Assembly: GCA_963662175.1 (NCBI GenBank)
Contig: OY759214.1
Span: forward strand, 5,766,001 to 5,830,000
Source of the DNA: Aradus depressus
Lineage: Eukaryota > Arthropoda > Insecta > Hemiptera > Aradidae
Reading direction: 5' to 3'
DNA: 64,000 nucleotides
Below, in pieces: positions 46,001 through 60,400 of the stretch. The notes beneath the pieces were generated by a model. That model saw only the letters and a program-made list of their open reading frames with translations. It did not search any database and was not told the origin of the DNA. The position numbers and the translations under genes were made by a program. Within the stretch, counting starts at the first letter, position 1; every line of letters begins with the position of its first letter.

Positions 46001-49000
46001 CTGGGAGGTGAAAAAACCTTGAACACGTCTTGAGCAAGTGATGATCCCGAGCCTGTACGATGTCAGGTACTAGTTAAAGAACCCTACCCTAGGTTGGCAG
46101 AATTAGGACTCTCATAATAGAGACAGGCACATATCCACCAGACTCTGGTAGTAGGCGATATGACCTTGTAGTTAAAGTCCGGATGAGTCATAATAACTAA
46201 CAACATGTGACCTGGTAACTAACATTGTTAGGTTAGGTAGATGTTGAGCACCAAAGTCTGCCATCACATCAAAAACTCAGGGTGGACTTCAGGTCACAGT
46301 GGTTACTGAAAAATATTATAATTTCTTCTAAGGCAAAACTGGCAAAACTTCTAAGGCAAAAGGAAGCTCTGAAATATGTCTGTATGATAGTCCTTCAGCA
46401 GGACTTTCTACATATGTAAAATTGCAAATGCAATAAAATGCAAATGTAATTCAAAAGCTCCATTGGCATAGCATTAAAAAAAATAAATTTATAATACTAA
46501 AATTGTCCATAGATGCAGACAGACAGACAGACATGACATTTTCGCATTACATAACTTCGACTATACTACATACAGCTGGGGAAGTAAAAATGTGTGTGAA
46601 GAAAAAATGAACTTACATTAGGCCAGACATTACTGGAGAAGGATTCAGTTAGTGAAACTCGCCCTAAACTCAGGGTTGGAGAGGAGCGAGGACTGGAGCC
46701 GAACTGAGGTGACTGTTGGCATCGCAAGGAGCGGACCTGCTCCTGGAACAGGGAACATTAACAGTAGCAGCAACTGCATCACATGGTGACATTAAACGTA
46801 GCATCCTTTGAACTACCTAGGATTTACGCCTTCAGACTGTCTTGATATTAATGTCGCGGAACAAATGTTCTTCATCATGTTCACTCGAATGCCGAACACT
46901 GTCATCGCATCAGGTTCCATGAAGTTACTGTCACCGCGTGAACCAGGCAAGGAACAACATCGGATAATTATAATGATAAATTAGGTGCCGTGAAACTTGA
47001 ACTTGTCGGTTATATTGTACTGTCTGAAGTAAAAACGAACGACTTATCTTTCTTCTTGCCCATTTGCAGTTTGTAGGTACGGGAACATTTGGCGGGCAGT
47101 CCCCTCCAGCAATGCGTGGAAATAGAACTGTAGGGACCAGTATGTCAGAAAAACCTTAGCTTTGCTGTCCCGGGCCAGTGACCATTCTGGGCCTCTAGGC
47201 GGAGTACCCAATTGCGTCTTCTGGTCAAAAATGGTAATAGGGGGGTTGGCAGCTATCCAAGAGGTACCCCCAACTGGGATTGGTAACTGGGACCGATGTC
47301 CGAGATTGAGGGATGATGGAGAGCATCGCACACAGGCATCAGCGCTGGTAGGAGTCCCTGTCCTTCGTCAAAGATGGGCTTCCACAACACGGTAAGGGAC
47401 CTGGCTGGGAACGTCATGTGCAAAGGGATAGTGTTATGACGTCGATGCATTGATGTCCATCGGCATCATAACAATTTCCCTTTTATATTAAAGTGTTTTT
47501 TTTTAAACACACTCATACATTTAGTTATATTTTTCTTTGTAAATGAATGAAATAAGGAATAGAAGTTAAAACCTATACAAAAGATAATCAAATAAACGAT
47601 AGCAATTCCAGCGTTACCAGGCGACGATTTTGTAACTCTTTCCAGGAAAACCAAACATTTCAAGTTTCCACTATACTTTCTAATAGAACAATTCCGAAAT
47701 TTCTCTACGATTAATTATCACTGATAATGTGAAATGACATTTGTATTGTTGAGAATGGTATGAAAGCAAATGATTCACCAGCCTCAGAACAAGCAGTACG
47801 TTTCACCCCATGGACTATACATTGATTATAATACTAACCTGTAATCCTAAACATTTTCGCTTCTCCGCATCCAGCGCTGCTCTTTCTATACTCAACAGTT
47901 CTTTTAGAGACATGTTTTCCCTCTTCTTCGCTTCGACTTCTGTCAATAATTTCTCTTTTTCTTGTTGAAATTTTTTCATTTCACTAGAAAAAAAAAATAT
48001 AAAACAAAATAAAAATAAATTAATTTAAATAAAAAATACGAAACACACCAGGAGAAATAAAAATAAAACAGAAAAACAAAAAAAGAAAGAACATCTCTAG
48101 ATTTTAACAAGGGAAGGCATTAATTATATATTACTGCTTTGGGTGGTTTAAGGATATTCTGAATTTATAATATATACTTTTATAGAGGGCGCCGGTAGCT
48201 CAGTGGTATGCGTGCTTGACTTCTGAGCTCAAGAATGTGGGTTCGAAACCCGACCGAGGCCCTTAGTTTATTTTATCTGGGAGGTAAAAAAAACTTAAGC
48301 ATGTCGTCCTTCGGGTGGGACGTTAAGCGATGGTCCCGAGCCTGTACAATGTCAGGACTCGTTAACGACCCCTACCCTCGGTGAATAAAAATTTAGGGTA
48401 GGCAAAATTTAGGACTCCCAAAGTAGAGTTGGGCTCATGTCCACCAGAGTGACGAAAGAGCGCTCTGGTAAGCTATATGACCTCTTAGTTAAAGCCCGGG
48501 CATGAGTCATAAAATCTAACCAAACTATAGTTTTATATAATACAAATAACTGAATATATAATAATGCACGCAACTGAATTTAAAATGTATACTTTTATAT
48601 AATACACATTACTGAATTTATAATAAGGCACGCAACTGAATTTATAATCAATACTTTTATATAATACAAATAACTGAATATATAATAATGCACGCAACTG
48701 AATTTAAAATGTATACTTTTATATAATACACATTACTGAATTTATAATAAGGCACGCAACTGAATTTATAATCAATACTTTTATATAATACACATTACTG
48801 AATTTATAATAATACACCCAACTGAATTTATAATATATACTTTTATATAATACACATTACTGAATTTATAATAATACACGCAACTGAATTTAAAATATAT
48901 ACTTTTATATAATACACATTACTGAATTTATAATAATGCACGCAACTGAATTTATAATATATACTTTTATATAATACACATAAACGTTGGTTCGGTCATG

Positions 49001-52000
49001 TAATGAGAATGGGAACAGAAAGATGGCCAAGACGTTTACTTGATTTCACCCCACAAGAAAGAAGACAAAAAGGCAGACCAAAAAAAAATGGACGTTAATG
49101 CAGAAATGGCAGCGCGAGGTCTGAGAGACGGACAATGGGAGGACAAAAAAATGTGGAAGAAAGCTCTTTTTGGAGACGACATATGAACCTATGTTTGTAC
49201 AATCAGTCGTTTCAATAATAAATAATATAATACACATTACTGAATTTATAATAATGAACAACACTGAGTTTATAATATAAACTTTTATATAATACACACT
49301 ACTGAATTTAAAATATATACTTTCCACAGCTATATTCTCCCATTTATTTTCTGTTTTTTTCAACCTAGCAAGTATAGATCATAGCTCTTTCCGGAAGAAC
49401 TCACATCTTTAATTTATTTGCTGTACGTAAACAATAAAGATACATTACAAATACTGCTGATGGAAGTTCTTACGTTCAAACGCTATATTTGGTGGGTTGT
49501 AAAAACCAAAGACATAAATGGGAGAAAAAAATAGATGTGAGAAGTATATTATAGTAATTATAAAAATGGAGTGCATCACCACCAATTTTGGCGCAAATAG
49601 GGCACACCAAAAAAATTTAATTAAAGAAAAATCTGATCCGACCATAACATGACTTTCTTATACCCACCATATTTATTACAGATCATCCTTCCTCCCTCTT
49701 AAATGTATTCCTCTCATTTCAAACTGACATTATTGGGAATAAGAATGTCCTATGGAAGTAAGGCATGAGCGTGTTTCTTTGTTCGATTGTAGGACTTTCT
49801 TATACCCAGTACTGCCAATTTGGAATGGAACAAATGAATTTGAGAGAGGGAAAGAGGGGATGGTAACAAGTTTCTCTCGTTATTTTTTTGGTTGATCTAA
49901 AATTAACTCCAGCCAGGAAATACATTGTTAGTGATTCATCGAAGACTTTTTTTTTATATACTATATTTTTTTTTATATACTATTTTTTTTTATATACTAT
50001 ATTTTTTTTGTATATACTATATTTGTTTTTATATACTATATTTTCAATTTATTTTATCTGTAGAGTGCACATTTTGCGCACGTAATTGCAAGTATGTAAA
50101 TAAAGAGAAAAAATGAAATAATAACCTGTTTTTCAATAGTTTCATCTTCTCCATGGACTGGTTGAGGGAGTCCAGTTGAGCGACAAGGGCTGCATTTTGT
50201 TGCATTAACGTAGCGACCTTGTCCTTGAGGTTGGCTGCAACCGAGGATGCACTTTCGTACTCCTGACGTACACTCCTCTCACTGACACTCAGGGAAGACA
50301 ATCGTCGCTCTAGTTCACCTGAGAAACGCGGGCCGTCACGGAAATTAACAACATTCATTTGATTATTTTTAATTTTAATAAAACTTTCAAACTTAGTAAA
50401 AACAATTGTGTGTAAATAAATCATAAAAAAACACAACTCGTTAATGGGGAGTCATTTACGGTCTTCGATCTACGGAAGCCTAATAGAGAAAAGGGAGTGC
50501 CTAATCTTCCCGACAGATCGAGACACAATGATAGTAACTTTATTGACTTGATAATTAAAGGTCATCTTTCAGATTTATCATCAGAGAAAAGTCAAAAGTG
50601 ACGTTTAACCTTTAAAAATATAACAGGCAAAGCAAGACACATTAAAGGGTTCCGTCAGTTTCATTTTATCAGAGATAAACTGAAAATTTCAATATAACTT
50701 TAGAAATCCGATAAGTTTTGTTTCATCCACCCCCCCCCCCCCCCCCCCCCCCGACCCCCAGAAAAAATCATAGACCTCTTGAAGAATTCACAGAATTTTC
50801 ACAGAAATTGCTTGTTTTCCGGCACCCTAAACCCAAAAATGAAAAAAAAAAAAATCAAACATTCGTCATTGCCTACAAACCAGAAGATGGGGATCGAGTC
50901 GAGTTATATGTTCACGTTAATGCCGAAGAATGGAATGTTTAATAATTAAAAAATTATCGAAAAAACCTAAAATACATTGAAAAAATGGAGGCCCGATATT
51001 TGACACTTTTTTTCAGGTTGACACTAAAACTCGGAGAAAGTGGTCCTTTTGGCATGGAAGGGCCCTGTTACTTTTATAGGAGTTAAAGTACAAACTTAAT
51101 TGAAAGTTCGGTTTAAAGTTCTAAACACATGGAAGGACACGTACTGACGGTGGACGTGAGACGGGCCTCTTGCTCCTCCCAGCTGGCCCGGTCTGAGGCC
51201 TGAAGCTCCGTCAGTGCCTGCACCTGTCGTGCCAGAGGTATACTTGCGATTCGAGCCGTCTCCGCCTCCGTTTCAGCTCGTCTCTCCGCCTTCTCCGCGC
51301 GACACATCAGTTCGCTCAGTTGACGGTGGTGTTCCGTCTCCGCCCTGAAAGTACACACATATCTTATTGAAATATCAAAAAATCAATTACCAGACGAGGA
51401 ATAAAAACTAATTATTATCACACAAGGTTAGAATAATATGTTGTTTTCGGAAAGGCATCCTCGACAAAAGTAGATCAAACAGAGGGTAGAAGGGCGTGGA
51501 TGAGTGGGAGGAGCCTGAGGACTTGGAGGAGAGGGAGGAGTCTTAGGTCATGGATGAGAGGGAGGAGCCTGAGGACTTGGATAAGTGGGAGGAGCCTGAG
51601 GACTTGGATACGTTTAGCACTTCCTCTCCTTCACCTCACATACTTTACGAACAGCTTACGCAGCTGTAAACTAGACTTATCTAGAAGTTACATCTTAGAA
51701 GAACCGAATCATGTGAAGGCCCTGACCATACTAGACAGTAACTGCCGACGGTGTTACTTCTTTTCGGTGTAGTTATACGAGGTATAGAGAAAGTAACACC
51801 TGTAAGAATCGGTCAGAAATTCGATGTGAAGTTTTCAACGGAATTTCATGTCTTCCAACTTCATGATTCCAAAAAGGAATAAATAAATGTCCGTATGTCT
51901 GTGTGTTTGTATGGGACCACTATAGCTCCCGAAAGAATGTATGTATCGACACAAAATTTAATATGTGCATCCAGAACCCTCTAAGGACGAAAAGTATTGA

Positions 52001-55000
52001 CTTTCAGCCAAATCTGCCAATAGGAAGGGAGGGATTAGGGGGAGGCTTAATACAAAAACTCTATACAGGGTGTGTCAGCAACCTCTGGCAATACTTCGGG
52101 ATATGGTTCTTCACTTCATTTGAAACAAAAAAGTTCCAATAAACCATGGTCAGATTCGTTCACCTTCAAACGTTATTCTTGATTTTGTAAAATTTCCAAT
52201 TTTCCTACTTTTTCTCATAACATTGATCATATCTCAAAACGTATTTGTCATAAATCAAATTCAATAACACCATTGGAAACAGCATTAAATTTCCTATAAG
52301 GGACAGAAGTTTTATTTAAATTTAATTTATTATAGGTTCTACGGCGATTTAAGCCCAACTCTACAGCGCTTCGACTGTTAAAAACAACTTTTGAATAGTG
52401 TTTTATTACTTTTTTTTTTAAGGATAGCCATACGGTCCGATTATGGAAAAAATATCTACATTTCACCAGGTTTCCAATAAATATAAATATCATGGGGTTT
52501 CTTTTTTGGTTTGTCAAAGAAAATGCGAAAGAAATGTAAAAACAACGAAATGCAAAATTGAGAACTGTGAGAAAAATACCCAAAGATTAGCTAATATTGC
52601 CACTTCAGAAAGTTCAACGTTTCCTCGGCAGGTTATTCTCACAGAACCAGTGTTACCTAGTCTTTGATACGCTGCTTGTATGGTTTGCCTGTTGGGCCCG
52701 CGCCTGTGAGGCCTACGGCGAGCATACTCAGCTCCATTGTGTTTTAGATTAAACGGCGAACTAGCTTTGGATTGAGAGCGAAAACGTAATTGATTAATTT
52801 GTGCTGAGGAAGTGCATGGCAGGTGATTCACCGACGACCTTTTTTTTTAATAGTGATGGTCGGGGGTATCATTTTTTTTTTTAATCATAATTCAGCATCT
52901 GTATTGTTTCCGTGTTGTCCACTTCCTCCATTTGAATAGAGGATAAAACGTTGATGCGATCATATAAAGTTTTAGCATTGTAACAGTAATATTATGTTTA
53001 TAGTATTGTAACAGTAGTACCATGTTTTTACAGTGCAATTTATTTATTTTTTCGAGAAGGAAAAAGAAAAATGTTACAATTTCTTCAGTAATTTGGTTAA
53101 AGATAACAGAAAGTTATCGTTGATATCTCCTTCCTTCTGTCTTAAAATGACAATAAAATGAAATTTAAAAAAAGTATTTAATAAAATTGCTCGTACAATT
53201 AGAATTAGGAATCTAACTAATGATTAACACGAAGAAATACAAGCAAAACAAAATATAAAAATAAACCAAAATACAAAATGGTTTAATGAGATTACCTACG
53301 AACAGACCCGATGTCACATTGTCGGTTTGAGAATTGAGACATCCACACAGTAGACAGGGCCGGACATTCCTGCTCATGGAATTATGTTCCAACCAATACT
53401 TTTTACCGATCAGTATGGGCCACCTTTGTGATTTCAATGGAATTTCTAAGGTATAGGCATATTTAAATTCAATCAGTAAAATTGGCTTTCCACTCCGCCC
53501 AGGCCGGCAGCTATCGTGATAGGTCCATTCTAAGTTTCAGATAATCACAAATATAACAAAGGTTCTCTCCTCCTATATTTTACTGTCTGGTTATTAGCGG
53601 AGGAATATTTATTAGCATCCTATTATAAACGCCCATTTAAGTCGGAATATATATAAGAATATATATGCAAAAAATTCATTTATTACAAAATGTCCACAAT
53701 ATGTCTGCGTTTCTCAACTTAAAAGTTTTGAAATATGTACTTAGTGAGTGTAAAACGTTAACCTCTACTACCTACTTGGAGTGGTGCTCCTGGAGATGTA
53801 TCATCTGACGACGCATGTCCTCCAGAGCAGACTGTAAGGTGATCACCTGTTGCTGGGTCGCTTCAACCTCTGCGTTCAGTTCTCTTCGCACACTCTCTTC
53901 CAACGCCTCCCTCTCCACCAAAGATTTCTTCTCCAGTGTTTTGATCGCCTCATCTTTCTCTTTTAATTCTCTGAAAAATAAAATATAATGTCATTATCAC
54001 TAAGTTAGAAAAGATGGGAAAATTATGGTTTTTGCATCCAATGGAGTTTTATTTTAAAATAGATAATAGTTATTATGACTGATGCCTGGTTTTTAACTAA
54101 GAGGATCTATCGCCTACTACCAAAGCGCTTTTTCGTTGCTTTGGTTGGCACGAGCCCGACTCTACTGTGGGAGTCCTAAATTTTGCCTACCTAGGTTCAT
54201 TCAACTAGGATAGGGGTCTTTAACGAGTAACTGACATCGCACCGGCTCGCTTAACGTCCCATCCGAAGGACGGCATGCTCAAGGTTTTTTCACTTCCCAA
54301 AAAAAAAAAAAAACATAGGCCTCGGCCGGGTTTCGAACCTGCGATCTAGTATATAGCATGCTACATCTGAGCCACCAGCGCCCCCATAATAGATAATATA
54401 TCTATAGATCGATAGCTATAGTATTCTCACATTTATTTTCTGATATTCAAAACATACTTAATACACACCCGTTTCGTGTACATTTCCCCATCATCAGTTT
54501 CTCATTCATTTGTTTCGCAACCATTGGATATTTACTTATCAATATTTATGTTTTTGGGTTATTTTTAATTTTGACGGAGATCTGTTATTTGAGTCGACGT
54601 TGGACAGAATTGTTCATCAAATATCTATAGACTCAAATAACACGTCAACAATACAAATACTAACAAGAAAATATCATACTAACAATGGATAAATATTAAC
54701 AATGGATAAGAAATAACCAATTGATGATTAGCTGATGAGAGCTGCCATACTGTTATTATCATTTTTTATGTAAAATTCCCTTGAAGATCTGAGGAGTGGT
54801 GCAACCGAAGGATGATGCTTTAGTGCTCCCAGTTTCAACTAACTGTTCCCCTGGATAAGCCCCCACTCCCCATCCACATCCTCCCACCCTGCCTCCCTAC
54901 CTACCTCTGGTTAGAGACCAGTGTTGAGGTGAGTGTGGAGAGACTGCTGTTGGTCAGGGTCAGTTCCTTCTCCAACTGCTGGCTCTGTTTTGTCAGATTA

Positions 55001-57388
55001 TGAACTGCCTCGATGTGCATTCTTTCCATCTCTTCTTTGGCGTTCATAGCTTTCTTACTTCGCTCCAATTCTTGATTAGTACTGTTAAGCTGTTCCCTAC
55101 AATCATATTAAAATCAACATAATAATGACACAAACACTAAAATTAGGTTCCTATGAAAATTTACATTCAATTTCCCTGAATTTTCCAGGATTTCTTCGGT
55201 AAAAAAAACAAAATTCGCTTAGATCCTTTTAGACTGATCTTTTAAAACAATTTGTGTTAATATCTCACAACAGTTAGCCTTTATAGATTTGTTCTTTTCC
55301 CAAAAGAATCCAATAGGTTTGTTCTTTTCCCAAAAGAATCCAAACTGGACAAGGAACAAAATCGTAGTAACTTGTAATTAAAATCACTTAACCTTACTCT
55401 GGAAAACAAATTCCAGGGAAGTGAGGTGGATTAAGACGAAGCAGGAAGAACTGAAACTTGAGATCACTCATCAGGACTTTCTTATACCAACCACTTTTGT
55501 ACAGATCACTGTCCTTCCCCCGCCTCCTCTCAAATTCATTTCATACTGGAGTTACTGGGTTTATGAAAGAAATGTGATACCTTCAGCGGTTTTCATTGTT
55601 TCACTGTACAGCGCGATTCGGGGAGTGACATTCATATACCCAGTATGAAATTAATTTGAGAGGAGGGTGGTGAGTCATCTGTTCAAAATTTGTTTGGTAT
55701 AAAAAAGTCCTATTAGGGCCACATCACAAGTATTTTATTGTTTATCTTTTTTTATTACAAACTACCGATAATAAAGATATTTTAAAATTCGATGAGTAAC
55801 AATTTAAACATTACTTTTTACGTAAATCAAGCAAACGTAAAAAAAAACAGGTTTGAGGACGAAATTTTAGGAAGGTTTCAGGGATGTATCGTGCCGAGCG
55901 ACCTTCGAAAAAACAGGTTTGAAGACGACATTTTAGGAAAATTTTAGGGATGTATCTCGCCGAGCGACCTACGAAAAAACAGGTTTGAGGACGACATTTT
56001 AGAAAGATTTTAGGGATGTATCTCGCCGAGCGACCTACGAAAAAACAGGTTTGAGGACGACATTTTAGGAAGGTTTTAGGGATGTATCTCGGCGAGCGAT
56101 CTTCAAAAAAAAGGATTTTATAAAAAATGAAGCGCTCACACAGTTCCTACCTATCATGTACACACTCCTACCTATCATGTACACACTCCTACTTATCATG
56201 TACACACATACGAGTACAGTAAAAATGGTCAAAACATATTCAGAGGACATTGAAACGTTGGGGGCAAGCTTGGAAAGAGAGGTCTGGTACTTAAATATTA
56301 TTTTAAATACGAATAAAGCAAAAATGACCAAAAAATGGTATGCTAAGCCTTTACTAATTACAGGCTTTAGTTGGAGCAAAAACAAATTGCGAAATTGCCG
56401 CTTTAGCAGCAAAAACTGATAATAGAGCTGAGACAAAAATAGCCTCACAATTGTACAATAAATCATATACTATTTTCCTTTATTTAAGTTGGTAGTTAGA
56501 AATGCATATTGTCAATGGTTAAAGCATGAATAATAAAAAGAAATATACTAATACAATTACAACTAATACACATTGGAATAATAAAAAGAAATATACTAAT
56601 ACAATTACAACTAATACACATTGGAATAATTAAAATAAATAAATGTTAATTACTTAAGATTGTTTATGGTTTTAGTATTGTCCTTTTCTGAGGCCCTCAA
56701 CTTCTTGATGGCATTGTTTAGTGTAAGTTGTTGTTTGCTTAATTTTTCTCCTTCACTTCTCAGTTCGGCAATCAGCTGATCCTTGTTCATATCTTCTTCT
56801 CGCTCCAGAGCTAACGATTTAGCTTGCTGTAAAGAGTCAAAAAATAACAATATCATTAAGGCCGTGAATGGAAAAAGGGCTCAAAAGACGTTAGCCCCTT
56901 TTTTGTAAGGTATTACTTTTGTTTCGCTATTTTTAGTAGTACGTAATATAAGTCTCAAAATATATTTGGTACATTAACTAATGGGGAAATGAAATATTTT
57001 AAATATGCTTTTGGACAGGTCGAGACTATTTGACAAACGAACTCAACTTCGCCTCATCTAGGCCGTTATGAAATATTTGGACCTATGTTGTCCAGCCCTG
57101 GGGTTCTGCTAAGATAATATACAAATATATTATAAATAACCTCTCAAACCAAAATAATTTAAGCCATTCAAAATAAAAATCCTCTGAAAAATCACACAAC
57201 ATTTCAAGCATAACATTACATCATGTCGGTTCGGTTCTTGACCAACAACCCTCGACTGAATCGTCGTTGGCCGCGAGATCTGCTGCCTTCCCCTCCCGGA
57301 TAAAAAACCTTAGGGCCTCGGCCGTCTATCGAACCCGCGATCTTGGGCTCAGTAAGCAAGCACGCATATAACTGAGGTACCGGCACCG

Positions 57389-57419
<31 letters not shown>

Positions 57420-60400
57420 TTGTTTAATTTTCAGTTATATTTTGTTACAAAACTAAAACAGACGGTTTCTATAAACTATAAGAAGAATGGAGAGAAGAAC
57501 CACTTACATCAAGCTGTTTTTTAACCGCTTCCTTCTCTCTGATTGCTTGTTGGAATTTCTTCTCTAAAACATTCAGCCGTTGCGTGTATTCTTCACTCAA
57601 GTTTTTTAACTCTTGGTATTCTTTCTCTTTTTCTAACTGGCTAAAACAAAAAAAAAAAAATAATTTTAACTAATAAATCATTTTTCTTTTCATTAAAAAA
57701 TAAATAAGAAGAGTATAATCGTTACCATAAGTAAAAATATTAATACATATGATCTGATCATAACATTTCTTATACCCATCGCAATTATACTGATTATTCA
57801 CAACCATTCCCCTCCTCCCTCTGAAATTCATTTCTACTTGATATAAGAAAATCATATGAAAGTTATGAGCAGATTTCTTTATTTCAAATTAGGTACAGTA
57901 TATTTCTCAAAGTGACTTTCTTGATTAGGAGGGGAAGGCGGGGGGAGAGGGGGGGGGGGGGGGGGGGGGGGGATCTGTAAAAACATGTATAAGTCGGATT
58001 ATGAACATATCATTTTCTTTTTATGTTATGCATATATTTGACAAGAATACCTATGTGTGTTCTCTGAGGAGATTAACAAGTACACACCATTCTCCATTCT
58101 CTCATATACTATTCCAAATAGGGAACTACACATAGAGATAATTGTCAAATTCAGACAAATATTTTGTAAAGATCTAAGATAATAAGTCAGCTTCACTATG
58201 AATAATAATACAAAAAAATATATTTTTAAATAGGTTACACTTTTAATTTTACATTGTACCATTTCATACAGGAATTCATTGTACATATTTCGGAGCGCTC
58301 TAACTTTGTTCGTATTTCAATTTCATAAGGACCCATTTTCCGAAAGGACTAACTGTTTTCGCAATCAAGCCAGAGTCTAAAAAAGTGAGTTCCGAGTTGT
58401 CATTTTAAGATATTTCCCCGAAAGTATCTCACAAACCAAGACTTCGAAAATGTTTATTTTATACAAAATGTGCCTTTCAGTTGTCTATACAAATTTTATT
58501 TGGAGACACTTTCTATTTAATCAATAATATCAGATAAAATGTAGTTAAACCCCGAAAAGTGAAGTGGTCCTAATTTTCGTCAGATTTTGGCTAAAATCTA
58601 ATCGGATCCAAGTTAGGACATGTGACTCATTCATCTCACATTTCAATTTCATTGTTACAATGATTTAGGGCGAATTCCAGTCATACATACATACAAATAT
58701 GTATTCAGGGAACGTGAAACGTGAAATTCCGTTGAAAACTAGATATCAATATTTTTCACCACTACAATATTTCCTTATACTAAACGCATTACTGTCTCTT
58801 GGATCTTATTGGAGCCGAACCCTCAATAGGTATCATTGCAAAACAGCCCTGAAGGACTGGGCATCGGGGAAAGGTAACTCATCTAGGCGCGAACAAGTTC
58901 AAAGTTCACTATTTTGCTGACGAAGACAGGCCGCTCCCAGCACACGATATGTACATATTATATTATAGAGTTATACAATATAACGGAACTGTTCAACTAG
59001 CAGTTTGTTTTCAATTGTTATTACCTTTTTAGCTCGGAATTGGCCTCTTGAAGATCCGCATTCATTCGGCTAAGGTCGATCAGTTTCGACTCTCTTGCTT
59101 CCAGGATTTCTGTCATTTCAGCTAACCTCTACAATTTTAGAACAATAATCAAAAGATATGAGATTGGAGCTGCACGCAACTTTCCCAAAGGGCATTGTAT
59201 AAATTGCAGAAAGCTTGCGCAAGGCTTCACATTTCATTAAGTAAATTTCAATACAAAGCCGTTATAGAGAATAATTTATTTTGAAATTGAGAAAGACTCT
59301 TTCATTTTGAAAGACTTATTTGAAGAGGCCTCCAATACGCGTCAGCTAGAACTAACTAAAATGTTATATGTGCAATATTAACTGAGATAATGGATGCTAA
59401 AAACGAAAAATTCGCCACAAATTCAAATCAAACCATTTATTTTTAATACATTTTTTAATTTAATTCTTAAAATGGGAAACGGAGAGGAAATGGAAACGTT
59501 AGGGGAAGATTTCTAATTCCGATTACGACCAACAAACAGTTATTCACAACAATTCCTCCCCAAATTATTGAAATTTTCATTACACCTTATTAATCATATA
59601 ATTTAAACATATGAAACCAATGGAACCTTTTAATATATTTTTAATGAAATATTTCATTTTATTGAAACCCGACCGAGGCCCTTAGTTTATTTTATCTGGG
59701 AGGTAAAATAAACTTAAGCACGCCGTCCTACAGATGGGACGTTAAGCGATGGTCTCGAGCCTGTATTATGTCAGGTACTCGTTAAAGACCCCTGCTGCCC
59801 TAGGTGAATAAAAATTTAGGGTAGGCAAAATTTAGAGACGGGCTCCTGTCCACCAGAGTGACGAAAGAGCGCTCTGGTAGTAGGTGATATGACGGATTTG
59901 GATTTTATAACACAAAATATTTATTACTGAATTCCATTAGGTATTACGTTTTCAGTAAAGGATTGTGTCATTTGCAAGTGATTTAATCAACAAACTTTTT
60001 TGCCACAACAGTCAATTTTTATAAAAATTAGTCATTTTTTATTGTAAAACCCACTACTGCTGCACTAATTTGTAACATTATTTCTTTATTGATTGTTATT
60101 ATACTTCTTGTCTTACTGCGAGGACACAATTCGAAATTCTCAGCAAAACGATCACATATTGTACTCAAAAGGCACACAAATGGCGTGGATCAATTCGCTT
60201 AAAGACTGGTGCTTACTCAAACACCATGTCCGCTATCCTAATGTATATTTGAGATGAGTGATTGAAAATAGATACGAGATCAGTTGACAGAACACAAACC
60301 AACCTTCAACAGTTTATCAACTTCTGAACATTCATCTGATCCTCCACTGGACGTCTCTGAAGGCTCTCGATGATGTCCTACAAAAAAAAAAAAAAAAATT

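Noticed and set aside
49888..50116. Phe/Tyr/Ile-rich ORFs resembling a membrane protein
   Set aside because: They come from a TTTTTATATACTAT low-complexity repeat in a TMF1 intron.
53213..53437. Minus-strand ORF with four Cys as a possible TMF1 exon
   Set aside because: TMF1 exons 10 and 11 already join in phase, and this frame has no splice sites or similarity to TMF.
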